DNA of 7,030 nucleotides from Bacteroidales bacterium (GCA_026987795.1 JALSMF010000317.1:1-7030); one strand, 5' to 3'. Shown: positions 1-6,557, numbered from the stretch's first letter. Numbers and translations are program-made. The notes: generated from the sequence alone by a model not told the origin.

Positions 1-314
1 CTGCCAATTTCCTTGATGTAGGCGGAACAGCAAATGCCGAAACTGTTGAAGCCGGGTTCAGAATTATTTTAAAAGATGAAAACGTTAAAGCGATTTTGCT
101 GAATATCTTCGGCGGTATTGTTCGTTGCGACAGAGTAGCACAAGGTGTTGTGGATGCTTATAAATCAATAGGAAATATAAATATCCCCGTAATTGTCAGA
201 TTACAAGGAACAAATGCCGAAGAAGGCAAAGAGTTAATTGATAATTCGGGCTTGAAAGTTCACTCAGCAATTACCCTGCAAGAAGCAGCAAATTTGGTTA
301 AAAAGTTAGTTTAA
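1..314 (+). CDS. sucC: Succinyl-CoA synthetase (ADP-forming) beta subunit, C-terminal part (5' end outside window)
   Basis: About 103 C-terminal residues are visible, read in frame from base 3 to the TAA at 312-314. SucC is the ATP-grasp beta subunit of the cytoplasmic tricarboxylic acid cycle enzyme that interconverts succinyl-CoA and succinate with formation of ATP or GTP. The visible part is the C-terminal CoA-ligase domain. It shows the family signatures FLDVGGTA near the window start, then NIFGGIVRCD (about 96-125), then the VIVRLQGTNAEEGKELI stretch and the usual closing helix. The match to SucC over this length is strong, and nothing is broken in the visible part. The partner sucD is not immediately downstream: a terminator and then porV follow, so sucD must be upstream or elsewhere. 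The TTG at 96 is only an internal codon of this gene. Confidence 0.95.
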   Translation, partial: ANFLDVGGTANAETVEAGFRIILKDENVKAILLNIFGGIVRCDRVAQGVVDAYKSIGNINIPVIVRLQGTNAEEGKELIDNSGLKVHSAITLQEAANLVKKLV

Positions 315-339
315 ATTTTATAACCGTTCTGAAATAATA

Positions 340-372
340 AAAGACGCAGTTTTTTTACTGCGTCTTTATTTT
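340..372 (+). terminator. Intrinsic terminator after sucC
   Basis: A perfect 11-bp stem pairs 340-350 (AAAGACGCAGT) with 357-367 (ACTGCGTCTTT) around a six-T loop, and a T-rich stretch follows. It begins 25 bases after the sucC stop. The A-rich left flank means it might also work in the reverse direction, but no minus-strand gene converges on it here. Confidence 0.88.
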
Positions 373-397
373 AATTAAAAAACGTTAATTATTTTTA

Positions 398-429
398 TTT
401 GTAAAATAAAAATAAAATAATTGCGTTTG
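398..429 (+). promoter_or_regulatory. Candidate Bacteroidota sigma-A promoter for porV
   Basis: TTTG at 398-401 is followed by a 20-base spacer and TGCGTTTG at 422-429. The second box differs from the consensus TAnnTTTG by one base (G for A). The spacing fits the known Bacteroidota promoter. The predicted start near 433-436 would give a leader of about 28 bases before the porV ATG at 463. It lies downstream of the sucC terminator, so porV probably forms its own unit. The call rests on pattern match only. Confidence 0.5.
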
Positions 430-462
430 CTGATTAATTATTTATATCAAAATACAAAATAA

Positions 463-1665
463 ATGACAAAGAAACTTTTGATTTTTGCAGTATTAATAAC
501 CCTGTCGGGTAATTTTTTTGCACAAACAACAACTCTGATAGGGCAAGAATTAAATGCTATCACAACCGGAGTTCCTTTCTTAACAATTGCACCTGACGCA
601 CGTTCCGGAGCTATGGGAGATGCCGGGGTTGCTTCTTCACCGGATGCAAACTCCATACACTGGAATCCGGCTAAATATGCTTTTATAGAACAGGATATAT
701 CTCTTAACCTGTCTTATATTCCTTGGCTCAGAAATTTGGTTAAAGATATTAATTTTCAGAATTTATCGGGCTCCTACAGACTTGATAAAAATCAAACAAT
801 TGCCGCATCTTTAATGTATTTTTCTTTGGGGAGTATTGACTTTACAAATGAATTCGGAGATATTATCGTTCCGGGTTATAAGCCCAATGAATTTTCTTTA
901 GATATCGCATATGCTCTCAAACTTTCAAAAAATATGTCGGGTGGTATTGCTTTCAGGTATGTTCACTCAAACCTTACCGGCGGTATTCCGGCCGGAGGCT
1001 CAGGAACAGCTACAAAACCCGGTAATGCAGTTGCCGGAGATATTTCAATGTTCTACACAAAAGATGTTAAGTTAGAAAACAAAGACGGAAAATTTAATTT
1101 CGGTTTAAATATTTCAAATCTCGGCAGTAAAATTTCATACAGCGAAGATAACTATTATGATGATTTTTTACCGGCAAACCTGCGAATAGGTGCTTCATAT
1201 ACCGTAGAGTTAGATGAATACAACAAAATTACCGCTATGCTGGATATTAACAAATTACTTGTTCCTACACCGCAGTTAGTTGTTAAAGATAATGACGGAA
1301 ATGTTATTGATACTCTCGGTATGGATAACAATGTTTCTGTTCCCGTAGGAATTTTTCATTCGTTTTATGATGCTCCCGGAGGGTTTAAAGAAGAAATGCA
1401 CGAATTAATGTATTCCGCAGGTTTTGAATACTGGTATATTAATCAGTTTGCTATTCGTGCCGGATATTTTGACGAACACGGGACAAAAGGTAACCGTAAA
1501 TATTTCACAATGGGTATAGGCGTAAAATTAAATGTCCTTAACTTTGATTTTGCTTATGTGGTGCCTACTGCCGGAAGACAAAATCCTCTGGCTAACACCT
1601 TGCGCTTTACACTCGGGTTTAATATGGCAAATTTGAATAACGCAAATACCGTTAAAAAATCTTAA
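463..1665 (+). CDS. porV: Type IX secretion system outer membrane protein PorV (LptO)
   Basis: This 400-residue outer membrane beta-barrel protein belongs to the FadL-like PorV family. In the T9SS, PorV binds the C-terminal signal domain of cargo leaving the SprA translocon. It carries cargo to the PorU attachment complex, where the signal is removed and the protein is anchored or released. The N-terminus (KK, then a hydrophobic run to about residue 17, then FFAQ) is a signal peptide, probably cleaved after Ala20. The mature start has the PorV hallmark region VPFLTIAPDARSGAMGDAG (about 38-56), followed by SPDANSIHWNPAK. Alternating aromatic and polar strands continue to a barrel-like C-terminus. 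The length is close to that of known PorV proteins (about 390-400 residues). The gene sits between terminators at 340-372 and 1693-1727, so it appears monocistronic. The porU gene, next to porV in several characterised species, is not adjacent here. Family assignment is confident. Confidence 0.95.
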   Translation: MTKKLLIFAVLITLSGNFFAQTTTLIGQELNAITTGVPFLTIAPDARSGAMGDAGVASSPDANSIHWNPAKYAFIEQDISLNLSYIPWLRNLVKDINFQNLSGSYRLDKNQTIAASLMYFSLGSIDFTNEFGDIIVPGYKPNEFSLDIAYALKLSKNMSGGIAFRYVHSNLTGGIPAGGSGTATKPGNAVAGDISMFYTKDVKLENKDGKFNFGLNISNLGSKISYSEDNYYDDFLPANLRIGASYTVELDEYNKITAMLDINKLLVPTPQLVVKDNDGNVIDTLGMDNNVSVPVGIFHSFYDAPGGFKEEMHELMYSAGFEYWYINQFAIRAGYFDEHGTKGNRKYFTMGIGVKLNVLNFDFAYVVPTAGRQNPLANTLRFTLGFNMANLNNANTVKKS

Positions 1666-1692
1666 TTATATTTCACTCTTTTTAACTGCCCG

Positions 1693-1727
1693 AAAAGGGA
1701 ACTTTGTCTGAAAAGTTCCCTTTTTTT
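1693..1727 (+). terminator. Strong intrinsic terminator after porV
   Basis: A perfect 13-bp stem pairs 1693-1705 (AAAAGGGAACTTT) with 1712-1724 (AAAGTTCCCTTTT). The loop is the six bases GTCTGA, and the T run covers 1721-1727. It starts 27 bases after the porV stop and separates porV from argS. Confidence 0.93.
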
Positions 1728-1766
1728 ATTTGGTTTAGTTACTTAAGCAAACAGTATCCCTATAAT

Positions 1767-1799
1767 TTTATAAACTTTATCAAAATAGTTTTACTTTTG
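1767..1799 (+). promoter_or_regulatory. Candidate promoter for argS
   Basis: TACTTTTG at 1792-1799 matches the Bacteroidota -7 consensus TAnnTTTG exactly. The upstream box is weaker: TTTA at 1767-1770 instead of TTTG, with a 21-base spacer. A start near 1804 would leave a leader of about 20 bases before the argS ATG at 1825. Confidence 0.6.
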
Positions 1800-1824
1800 T
1801 CAGTTCAAAAATAAATAAGATAAA

Positions 1825-3624
1825 ATGACAAAAATTGACATAGCCATAAAAAATGCTGTTTTAAATGCAGTTAAAACTCTTTATAATTCACAAATAAGTG
1901 AAAAACAGGTTTCAATACAAAAAACAAGAAAAGAATTTGAAGGAGACTTTACCGTAGTTGTATTTCCGTTCTTAAGATTTTCAAAAAAATCGCCTGATTT
2001 AACGGCTGAAGAAATCGGAAAATTTTTACAAAAAAACATGCCTGAAATATCAGAATTTAATGTCATCAAAGGCTTTCTTAATATTTCTTTATCTCATCAA
2101 TATTGGTTCAACTTTTTTAAAGAAATTAATTCAATCGAAAAATACGGGTTTAAAAAAGTATCTGATAAATCAAAAAAAATCGTTATCGAGTTTTCATCTC
2201 CTAATACTAACAAGCCGTTACATCTCGGGCACATACGAAATAATCTTCTCGGTCTGTCAGTATCAAAAATAGCAGAAGCATCGGGACATAAGGTTATAAA
2301 AGTAAATCTTGTAAATGACAGAGGTATTCATATCTGCAAATCAATGCTTGCGTGGGAAAAACTTGCCGAAGGCAAAACTCCCGAAACCGAAAAAATGAAA
2401 GGTGACCGGTTTGTAGGCGAATATTATGTTGCTTTTGATAAAGAATATAAAAAACAAATTGCAGAACTAATTAAAAACGGCATTTCGGAAGAGAATGCAA
2501 AAAATGAAGCCGAATGGATGAGGGAAGCTCGAAAAATGCTGAAAAAATGGGAAGAAGGGGATAAAGAAGTAAGAAACTTATGGAAAAGAATGAATGAATG
2601 GGTCTATAAAGGCTTTGATGAAACATATAAAAAACTAGGTATCAAATTTGATAAAATATATTATGAATCAGAAACTTACCTTAAAGGCAAAGACATAATT
2701 ATTAATGCTTTAAAAAAAGGTATAGTCCGGCAAAAAGAAGACGGCACAGTATTTATTGACTTGACATCGGAAGGACTGGACGAAAAAGTGTTGTTACGCT
2801 CCGACGGAACTGCACTGTATATGACACAAGACATAGGAACGGCAATTATAAGATACGAAGATTATAAATTTGACGAATCAGCTTATGTTGTAGGAAATGA
2901 ACAAGATTATCACTTTAAAGTTTTAAAAATTGTTTTAGAAAAGTTAGGATATTCCTGGGCAAAAAATATAAGCCACATTTCTTACGGTATGGTTGAGCTT
3001 CCTCACGGAAAGATGAAGTCAAGAGAAGGAACCGTTGTTGATGCAGATGATCTAATTGAAGAAATGATACAAACGGCAATGCAAAAATCGGAAGAACTCG
3101 GAAAATCAGATGACTTTACGGAAGATGAAAAAAGTGAAATATTCAGAAAAATCGCTCTCGGAGCATTAAAGTATTTCATATTAAAAGTTGATGCAAAAAA
3201 GAATATGATGTTTAATCCGCAGGAATCTATAGATTTCAACGGCAATACAGGACCTTTTATTCAGTATACATATGTCAGAATAAAATCACTGCTTAATAAA
3301 GCCGGTGAAAGCGGAATTACTGATTTTTCAAACTATAAAAGCCCGAATAAAGCCGAAGAGTCTGAGATTTCACTTTTGCGTGTATTATATGATTTTGAAG
3401 AAGTTATAAAAGAAGCTGAAAAAAAACGAAACCCGTCGGAAATTGCCAATTATGTTTATGATTTAGCAAAAGAATATAATCGTTTCTATCACGAAATACC
3501 GCCTGTTTTAAAAGAAAAAAATATTGATGTGAAAAAATTCAGATTAAGTCTTTCTCAAAAAACAGCTCTCGTAATAAAAGATGCCCTTGATTTACTCGGA
3601 ATTGAAGTTCCTGAAAGAATGTAA
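1825..3624 (+). CDS. argS: Arginyl-tRNA synthetase
   Basis: This 599-residue cytoplasmic class Ia aminoacyl-tRNA synthetase charges tRNA-Arg with arginine using ATP. The domain order is normal for ArgRS. The N-terminal additional domain (about 1-95) recognises the tRNA D-loop. The Rossmann catalytic domain opens with SSPNTNKPLHLGHIRNN, whose HIGH motif is HLGH at 133-136. The KMSKS-equivalent loop is GKMKSREGT at 395-403. The QYTYVRI segment (480-486) leads into the DALR anticodon-binding domain, and the protein ends in the usual PERM. The length fits the family and no key motif is missing. The ATG at 1825 is the first in frame after a good promoter, and the N-terminus aligns with the family start. 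The gene converges with the biotin ligase gene, with only 13 bases between the two stops and no clear terminator hairpin. Confidence 0.97.
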   Translation: MTKIDIAIKNAVLNAVKTLYNSQISEKQVSIQKTRKEFEGDFTVVVFPFLRFSKKSPDLTAEEIGKFLQKNMPEISEFNVIKGFLNISLSHQYWFNFFKEINSIEKYGFKKVSDKSKKIVIEFSSPNTNKPLHLGHIRNNLLGLSVSKIAEASGHKVIKVNLVNDRGIHICKSMLAWEKLAEGKTPETEKMKGDRFVGEYYVAFDKEYKKQIAELIKNGISEENAKNEAEWMREARKMLKKWEEGDKEVRNLWKRMNEWVYKGFDETYKKLGIKFDKIYYESETYLKGKDIIINALKKGIVRQKEDGTVFIDLTSEGLDEKVLLRSDGTALYMTQDIGTAIIRYEDYKFDESAYVVGNEQDYHFKVLKIVLEKLGYSWAKNISHISYGMVELPHGKMKSREGTVVDADDLIEEMIQTAMQKSEELGKSDDFTEDEKSEIFRKIALGALKYFILKVDAKKNMMFNPQESIDFNGNTGPFIQYTYVRIKSLLNKAGESGITDFSNYKSPNKAEESEISLLRVLYDFEEVIKEAEKKRNPSEIANYVYDLAKEYNRFYHEIPPVLKEKNIDVKKFRLSLSQKTALVIKDALDLLGIEVPERM

Positions 3625-3637
3625 AAAAAACGGCTCT

Positions 3638-4381
3638 TTAAGATTGTAAAAACTCAATTTCTTTAAAGTTACAGGTACGAATTTCACCGCTCGAAGTCTG
3701 CAAAATAAGCTTACCTTCAGGTGTTGTGCCTTTTATTGTTCCCTCAAAAATACCTTGTGCATCTTTAAAATATCCGGGTTCGTTTATTTTATATAAATTT
3801 TTGCTGTATAAATTGTCAATTTCCGTAAAAAAACGCAATCTTAACCTTTTAAAACTCTCATATACACAATTTAGAACTTTATAAAGCTCATTTTCAATGT
3901 TATAACTAACCCCTGTTATATTTTTCAAAGAAACCGCAAAGGGCAAATATTCAGGAAATTTTTCCTCATTAACATTTAAACCTATGCCTATAATCGAATT
4001 TTTTATTTCACTGCCTTTTATCGAATTTTCAATTAAAATACCGCAAATTTTCTTATTTTCATAATAAATATCATTAGGCCATTTTATTTTAAAACCTTCT
4101 TTTTCTGAATTCAGATAGTTTATAATTCCTTCCGATACTGCTTTTGAAATATAAAACTGCTCTGCGGGAGTTAAAAAAAAAGGATAGCTTATTATGCTGA
4201 AAATAAGGTTTTCAGATATATTACTATGCCATACATTATTTCTTTGTCCTCTGCCTTTTGTTTGTTCACGTGCAGTTATTACCGAAAACTCAGGCAAATT
4301 GTTTTGTCTCAGTAAATCTTTCGCTTTGTCGTTAGTTGACGACAATTTTTCGTATTTAAGAATGTTAAAAAGTCTGTTCAT
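3638..4381 (-). CDS. birA: Biotin--[acetyl-CoA-carboxylase] ligase, monofunctional BirA type
   Basis: The protein has 247 residues from the ATG at 4381. It joins biotin to ATP to form biotinyl-5'-AMP, then transfers biotin to the target lysine of carboxylase carrier proteins in the cytoplasm. Visible motifs are STND (15-18), the biotin/AMP loop GRGQRNN (43-49, the counterpart of GRGRRG), KWPND (100-104), KKICGILIE (110-118) with the expected biotin-contacting Lys111, and GIGLNVN (132-138). A small C-terminal SH3-like domain covers about 190-247. There is no N-terminal helix-turn-helix, so it is not expected to act as a biotin repressor like E. coli BirA. The frame stays open upstream to an ATG at 4513, but those 44 extra residues have no family similarity and lie over the rnpB 5' end and promoter, so the 4381 start was chosen. 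That start lies four bases from a promoter box, which suggests a leaderless mRNA. Confidence 0.93.
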   Translation of the reverse strand: MNRLFNILKYEKLSSTNDKAKDLLRQNNLPEFSVITAREQTKGRGQRNNVWHSNISENLIFSIISYPFFLTPAEQFYISKAVSEGIINYLNSEKEGFKIKWPNDIYYENKKICGILIENSIKGSEIKNSIIGIGLNVNEEKFPEYLPFAVSLKNITGVSYNIENELYKVLNCVYESFKRLRLRFFTEIDNLYSKNLYKINEPGYFKDAQGIFEGTIKGTTPEGKLILQTSSGEIRTCNFKEIEFLQS

Positions 4382-4385
4382 ACTG

Positions 4386-4416
4386 CAAAAATATAATATT
4401 AAAAATATGAAACAAA
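4386..4416 (-). promoter_or_regulatory. birA promoter, consensus match, abutting the start codon
   Basis: On the minus strand TTTG (4416-4413), a 19-base spacer (4412-4394) and TATTTTTG (4393-4386) form an exact match to the Bacteroidota consensus TTTG-N19-21-TAnnTTTG. Only four bases separate the end of the -7 box from the ATG at 4381. Because transcription usually starts a few bases after this box, the message should begin at or within a few bases of the start codon. The site overlaps the expected footprint of the divergent rnpB promoter. Confidence 0.72.
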
Positions 4417-4431
4417 AACGACAAATTGCCG

Positions 4432-4439
4432 TATCTTTG
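4432..4439 (+). promoter_or_regulatory. rnpB promoter, -7 box
   Basis: TATCTTTG at 4432-4439 matches TAnnTTTG exactly and ends four bases before the first paired base of the RNase P RNA (4444). No TTTG is present at the expected upstream distance (about 4407-4413). This region is occupied by the upstream box of the divergent birA promoter. Confidence 0.7.
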
Positions 4440-4442
4440 CAC

Positions 4443-4762
4443 AGCAGTCGGTTATTCTGTCGCTGTTTCTTTACGGAAACAGAGGAAAGTCCGGACAACA
4501 CAGAGCATTGCACTTCCTAACGGAAGATACTCGCGAGGGTATAGTAACGAAGAAGATAACCGCTTTTGAAGATGTTTCAAAGCAAGGGTGAGAAGGTGAG
4601 GTAAGAGCTCACCGGTGTCGGCGGCAACGTCGGCAGCCGTTCGTCTTGCAAGTTGCAATCTCATGTATATCGGCGATTGAGGACTGCTCGTCCGATGCCG
4701 AGGGGTAGAGAGCGAAGATAAATGACAGATTAAAACAGAATCCGGCTTATTTACCGACTGCT
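4443..4762 (+). ncRNA. rnpB: RNase P RNA, bacterial class A
   Basis: This is the catalytic RNA of RNase P, which with the RnpA protein removes 5' leaders from precursor tRNAs. The conserved P4 5' strand GAGGAAAGTCCGGAC lies at 4482-4496, and its 3' partner region ACAGAATCCGGCTTAT lies at 4735-4750. The ends pair as P1: 4444-4452 (GCAGTCGGT) with 4753-4761 (ACCGACTGC), a perfect 9-bp helix, extendable by A4443-T4762. A hairpin of 7 bp (4463-4469 with 4476-4482) fits P3. GGTGAG-GTAAGAG-CTCACC (4595-4613) is the conserved P11-region hairpin. AGATAAATGAC and the GGGGTAG stretch (about 4700-4727) fit the conserved 3' core and the L15 loop that binds tRNA CCA. The length of about 320 nt is normal. 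A six-T run (4762-4767) follows P1. The ends are inferred from P1 pairing and the promoter and may be off by a few bases. Reading frames on either strand across this region are not genes. Confidence 0.96.
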
Positions 4763-4802
4763 TTTTTATATCAAATATTAATTAAAAAACAGAAAGTATC
4801 AT

Positions 4803-5654
4803 ATGATTAAAATAAATGAATCTCCGAGAGATGCCATGCAGGCATTTAAGAAGATAATACCGACAAAAGAAAAAACAGATTACATAAACTTACTTCTGAA
4901 AACAGGCTTTGATATTGTTGATGTCGGGAGTTTTGTTTCCTCAAAAGCCGTTCCGCAAATGAAAGATACCCCGGATGTTATTAAAGGCCTGAAAACTGAA
5001 GGTATAGAATCCGAAATTTCCGTTTTAGCGGGAAATCCCTATTATGCACAAAAAATTGCTGAATACGAACAAGTAGATTATATAAATTATCCGTTCGCAA
5101 TCTCAGAAATATTTCAGAAAAGAAATTTAAATGCCGATTTTAATAAATCTTTGAAGCACATTGATGAAATAATCGATATTTGTATTCAAAAAAATAAAAA
5201 ACCTGTTATCAGCATATCCGAAGCATTCGGAAACCCGTACGATGAAGATTGGGGTATTGATATTTTAATGGAATGGATAAGTGTTTTGTATGAAAAAGGA
5301 TTACGGTATTTTCCGCTGGCAGATACAACGGCTTCCGGAAGTGCACACCTTATAGGTTTGGTTTTTACGAATGTTATAAGAGAATTTCCGGATGCAGAGT
5401 TTAATTTTCACTTACATACAAAACCCGATGAAGCTTTACCTAAAATTGAAGCAGCGTATGAAGCAGGATGCCGAAATTTTGATACGGTTTTTAACGGAGT
5501 AGGCGGTTGCCCTATGACAGGCAAAGAACTTATCGCCAATTTAGACACGAACATATTCTATAACTGGCTGACAGAAAATGAAACAGAAAATAAAATCAAT
5601 AAAGATATTTTTAATGAGGCAAGTTTAAAAGCTCAAGAAATATTTTCAGAGTAA
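4803..5654 (+). CDS. Hydroxymethylglutaryl-CoA lyase-like enzyme (DRE-TIM metallolyase family)
   Basis: This 283-residue cytoplasmic TIM-barrel enzyme resembles HMG-CoA lyase, which cleaves HMG-CoA to acetoacetate and acetyl-CoA in leucine breakdown. The opening ESPRDAMQ places Arg9 and Asp10 at the human Arg41/Asp42 positions (Asp binds the metal). GSFVSSKAVPQM (42-53) matches the family's SFVSPKWVPQM. Asp174 lies in LADTT. FHLH gives the metal-binding His203 and His205. GVGGCPMTG holds the catalytic-loop Cys236, and Asn246 fits the last metal ligand with one extra residue in the loop. Differences from the human enzyme include Asp40 for Glu72 and a Thr after the HxH motif. These features look like a Bacteroidota-type branch, so the exact substrate is uncertain. 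The start is the first ATG of the frame and directly precedes the first barrel strand. The gene starts about 40 bases after rnpB with no recognisable promoter, and no other leucine-degradation gene is nearby. It converges with the methyltransferase gene, five bases between stops. Confidence 0.82.
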   Translation: MIKINESPRDAMQAFKKIIPTKEKTDYINLLLKTGFDIVDVGSFVSSKAVPQMKDTPDVIKGLKTEGIESEISVLAGNPYYAQKIAEYEQVDYINYPFAISEIFQKRNLNADFNKSLKHIDEIIDICIQKNKKPVISISEAFGNPYDEDWGIDILMEWISVLYEKGLRYFPLADTTASGSAHLIGLVFTNVIREFPDAEFNFHLHTKPDEALPKIEAAYEAGCRNFDTVFNGVGGCPMTGKELIANLDTNIFYNWLTENETENKINKDIFNEASLKAQEIFSE

Positions 5655-5659
5655 AAAAT

Positions 5660-6433
5660 TTATACGGGCTTTTTGCATAAACAGATAATCTCATTTTTAT
5701 CAAAGCGATATCTTTCTTGTTCTTCTTCCGAAAAGGAATTAACGAAAAAGTCTTCAACAACCTCAAATCCGGCTTTTCTTAATCTTTGCGGATAATCTTT
5801 GCCGTATTGCCTTACGTGATCATATTGTCCGAAATATTTTTCTCTGTCTTTCGGCGAAGTAATACTATCATCTTCAAAAGTTTTATCAAGATTATAATCT
5901 ACGGGAACCTGTAAAATTGCCCATGCTCCGGGCTTTAAAACCCGTAAAACTTCAGACAGAGCTTTCTGTTCATCATCAATATGTTCCAATACATGATTGC
6001 AAATAACAACATCAAACTCATTGTCATTAAAAACCATATTCCTGATATCTGTTTTTATATCGACAATGGGCGAATATAAATCGGCAGTAACATAGTCAAG
6101 ATTATTCAAATTCTTAAATCTCTTAATAAAAGGCTGCTCCGGTGCAATATGCAAGACTTTAATATTATCTTTAAAAAAGCAAGTCTTTTGTTTCAGATAC
6201 AACCAGAGCAGACGATGACGCTCTAAAGATAAACAATTCGGACACAGCCTGTTGTCTCTATTTGCTTTTCCGTATCCGTAAGGCATAAATTTTCTGAAAC
6301 TTTTCCCGCAAACCGGACACTCAACATTATTTCCTTTATAAAAAACAGCCAGCGGTTTTCTGGCCAAAAAACTGACGCGTATTAATAACGGTCTGGGTAT
6401 TAACTTTAAAAGCAGCTTTATAATTTTGCTCAT
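5660..6433 (-). CDS. Class I SAM-dependent methyltransferase with N-terminal four-cysteine motif
   Basis: The protein has 257 residues. A basic, hydrophobic N-terminal segment (about 1-33) could associate with the membrane. It is followed by CPVCG (Cys39, Cys42) and CPNC (Cys64, Cys67), a four-cysteine arrangement typical of a zinc ribbon. A Methyltransf_11-like domain comes next: strand 1 is VLHIAPEQ (93-100), an acidic residue Asp118 lies in TADL, FDVVICNHVLEHI spans 140-152, and VLKPGAWAILQVP follows from about 165. The usual glycine-rich SAM loop is replaced by HIAPEQ. The late TFEDDSITSPKDREKYFGQYDHVRQYG block is a conserved-looking signature that I have seen in uncharacterised Bacteroidota methyltransferases. 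The methyl acceptor is unknown; the DDSITSP/DHVRQYG block suggests a defined subfamily rather than a rRNA or quinone enzyme. The ATG at 6433 is about 50 bases downstream of a candidate promoter at 6485-6516. The gene appears monocistronic. Confidence 0.85.
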   Translation of the reverse strand: MSKIIKLLLKLIPRPLLIRVSFLARKPLAVFYKGNNVECPVCGKSFRKFMPYGYGKANRDNRLCPNCLSLERHRLLWLYLKQKTCFFKDNIKVLHIAPEQPFIKRFKNLNNLDYVTADLYSPIVDIKTDIRNMVFNDNEFDVVICNHVLEHIDDEQKALSEVLRVLKPGAWAILQVPVDYNLDKTFEDDSITSPKDREKYFGQYDHVRQYGKDYPQRLRKAGFEVVEDFFVNSFSEEEQERYRFDKNEIICLCKKPV

Positions 6434-6484
6434 CTTTCAGGTAATTTTTGTAAAGAAATAAAAAATAAAATTATTTTCGGTTTT

Positions 6485-6516
6485 CAAAAGTATTAATTTG
6501 TATTTGACTTTTAAAA
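6485..6516 (-). promoter_or_regulatory. Candidate promoter for the methyltransferase gene
   Basis: On the minus strand TACTTTTG (6492-6485) fits TAnnTTTG exactly. The upstream box is TTTT (6516-6513) in place of TTTG, with a 20-base spacer. A start near 6480 gives a leader of about 45 bases. The upstream box lies inside the spacer of the divergent lipoprotein promoter. Confidence 0.5.
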
Positions 6517-6528
6517 TTAATACATTTG
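6497..6528 (+). promoter_or_regulatory. Consensus promoter for the lipoprotein gene
   Basis: TTTG at 6497-6500, a 20-base spacer and TACATTTG at 6521-6528 match the Bacteroidota consensus exactly. A start near 6533 gives a leader of about 25 bases before the ATG at 6558. It may also drive the TIR-like gene at 6981. Confidence 0.72.
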
Positions 6529-6557
6529 TTACTCTGAAATTTTAAAAACTTAATGAT

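Noticed and set aside
447..656. A minus-strand frame across the start of porV
   Set aside because: It is antisense to the porV signal peptide and conserved N-terminal region and has no recognisable features.
3003..3245. Open frames inside argS in other frames (1881-2069 minus, 2060-2272 plus, 3003-3245 minus)
   Set aside because: These are shadows of a well-supported coding region with intact ArgRS motifs.
3625..3690. Possible bidirectional terminator between the convergent argS and birA genes
   Set aside because: Short repeats (CTTTAAG and CTTTAAAG) and an ATTG/CAAT pairing exist, but they do not form a convincing uninterrupted stem with a T run.
4382..4513. A 44-residue N-terminal extension of the biotin ligase, from an ATG at 4513
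   Set aside because: It lies over the rnpB 5' end and both promoters, has no similarity to biotin ligases, and the family N-terminus fits the ATG at 4381.
4194..4664. Open frames on the plus strand (4194-4520) and minus strand (4452-4664)
   Set aside because: They overlap birA and the highly conserved RNase P RNA in other frames, and their translations show no protein-like pattern.
5655..5690. Possible terminator between the convergent lyase and methyltransferase genes
   Set aside because: There are A and T runs and a GGGC segment, but no inverted repeat of useful length is seen.
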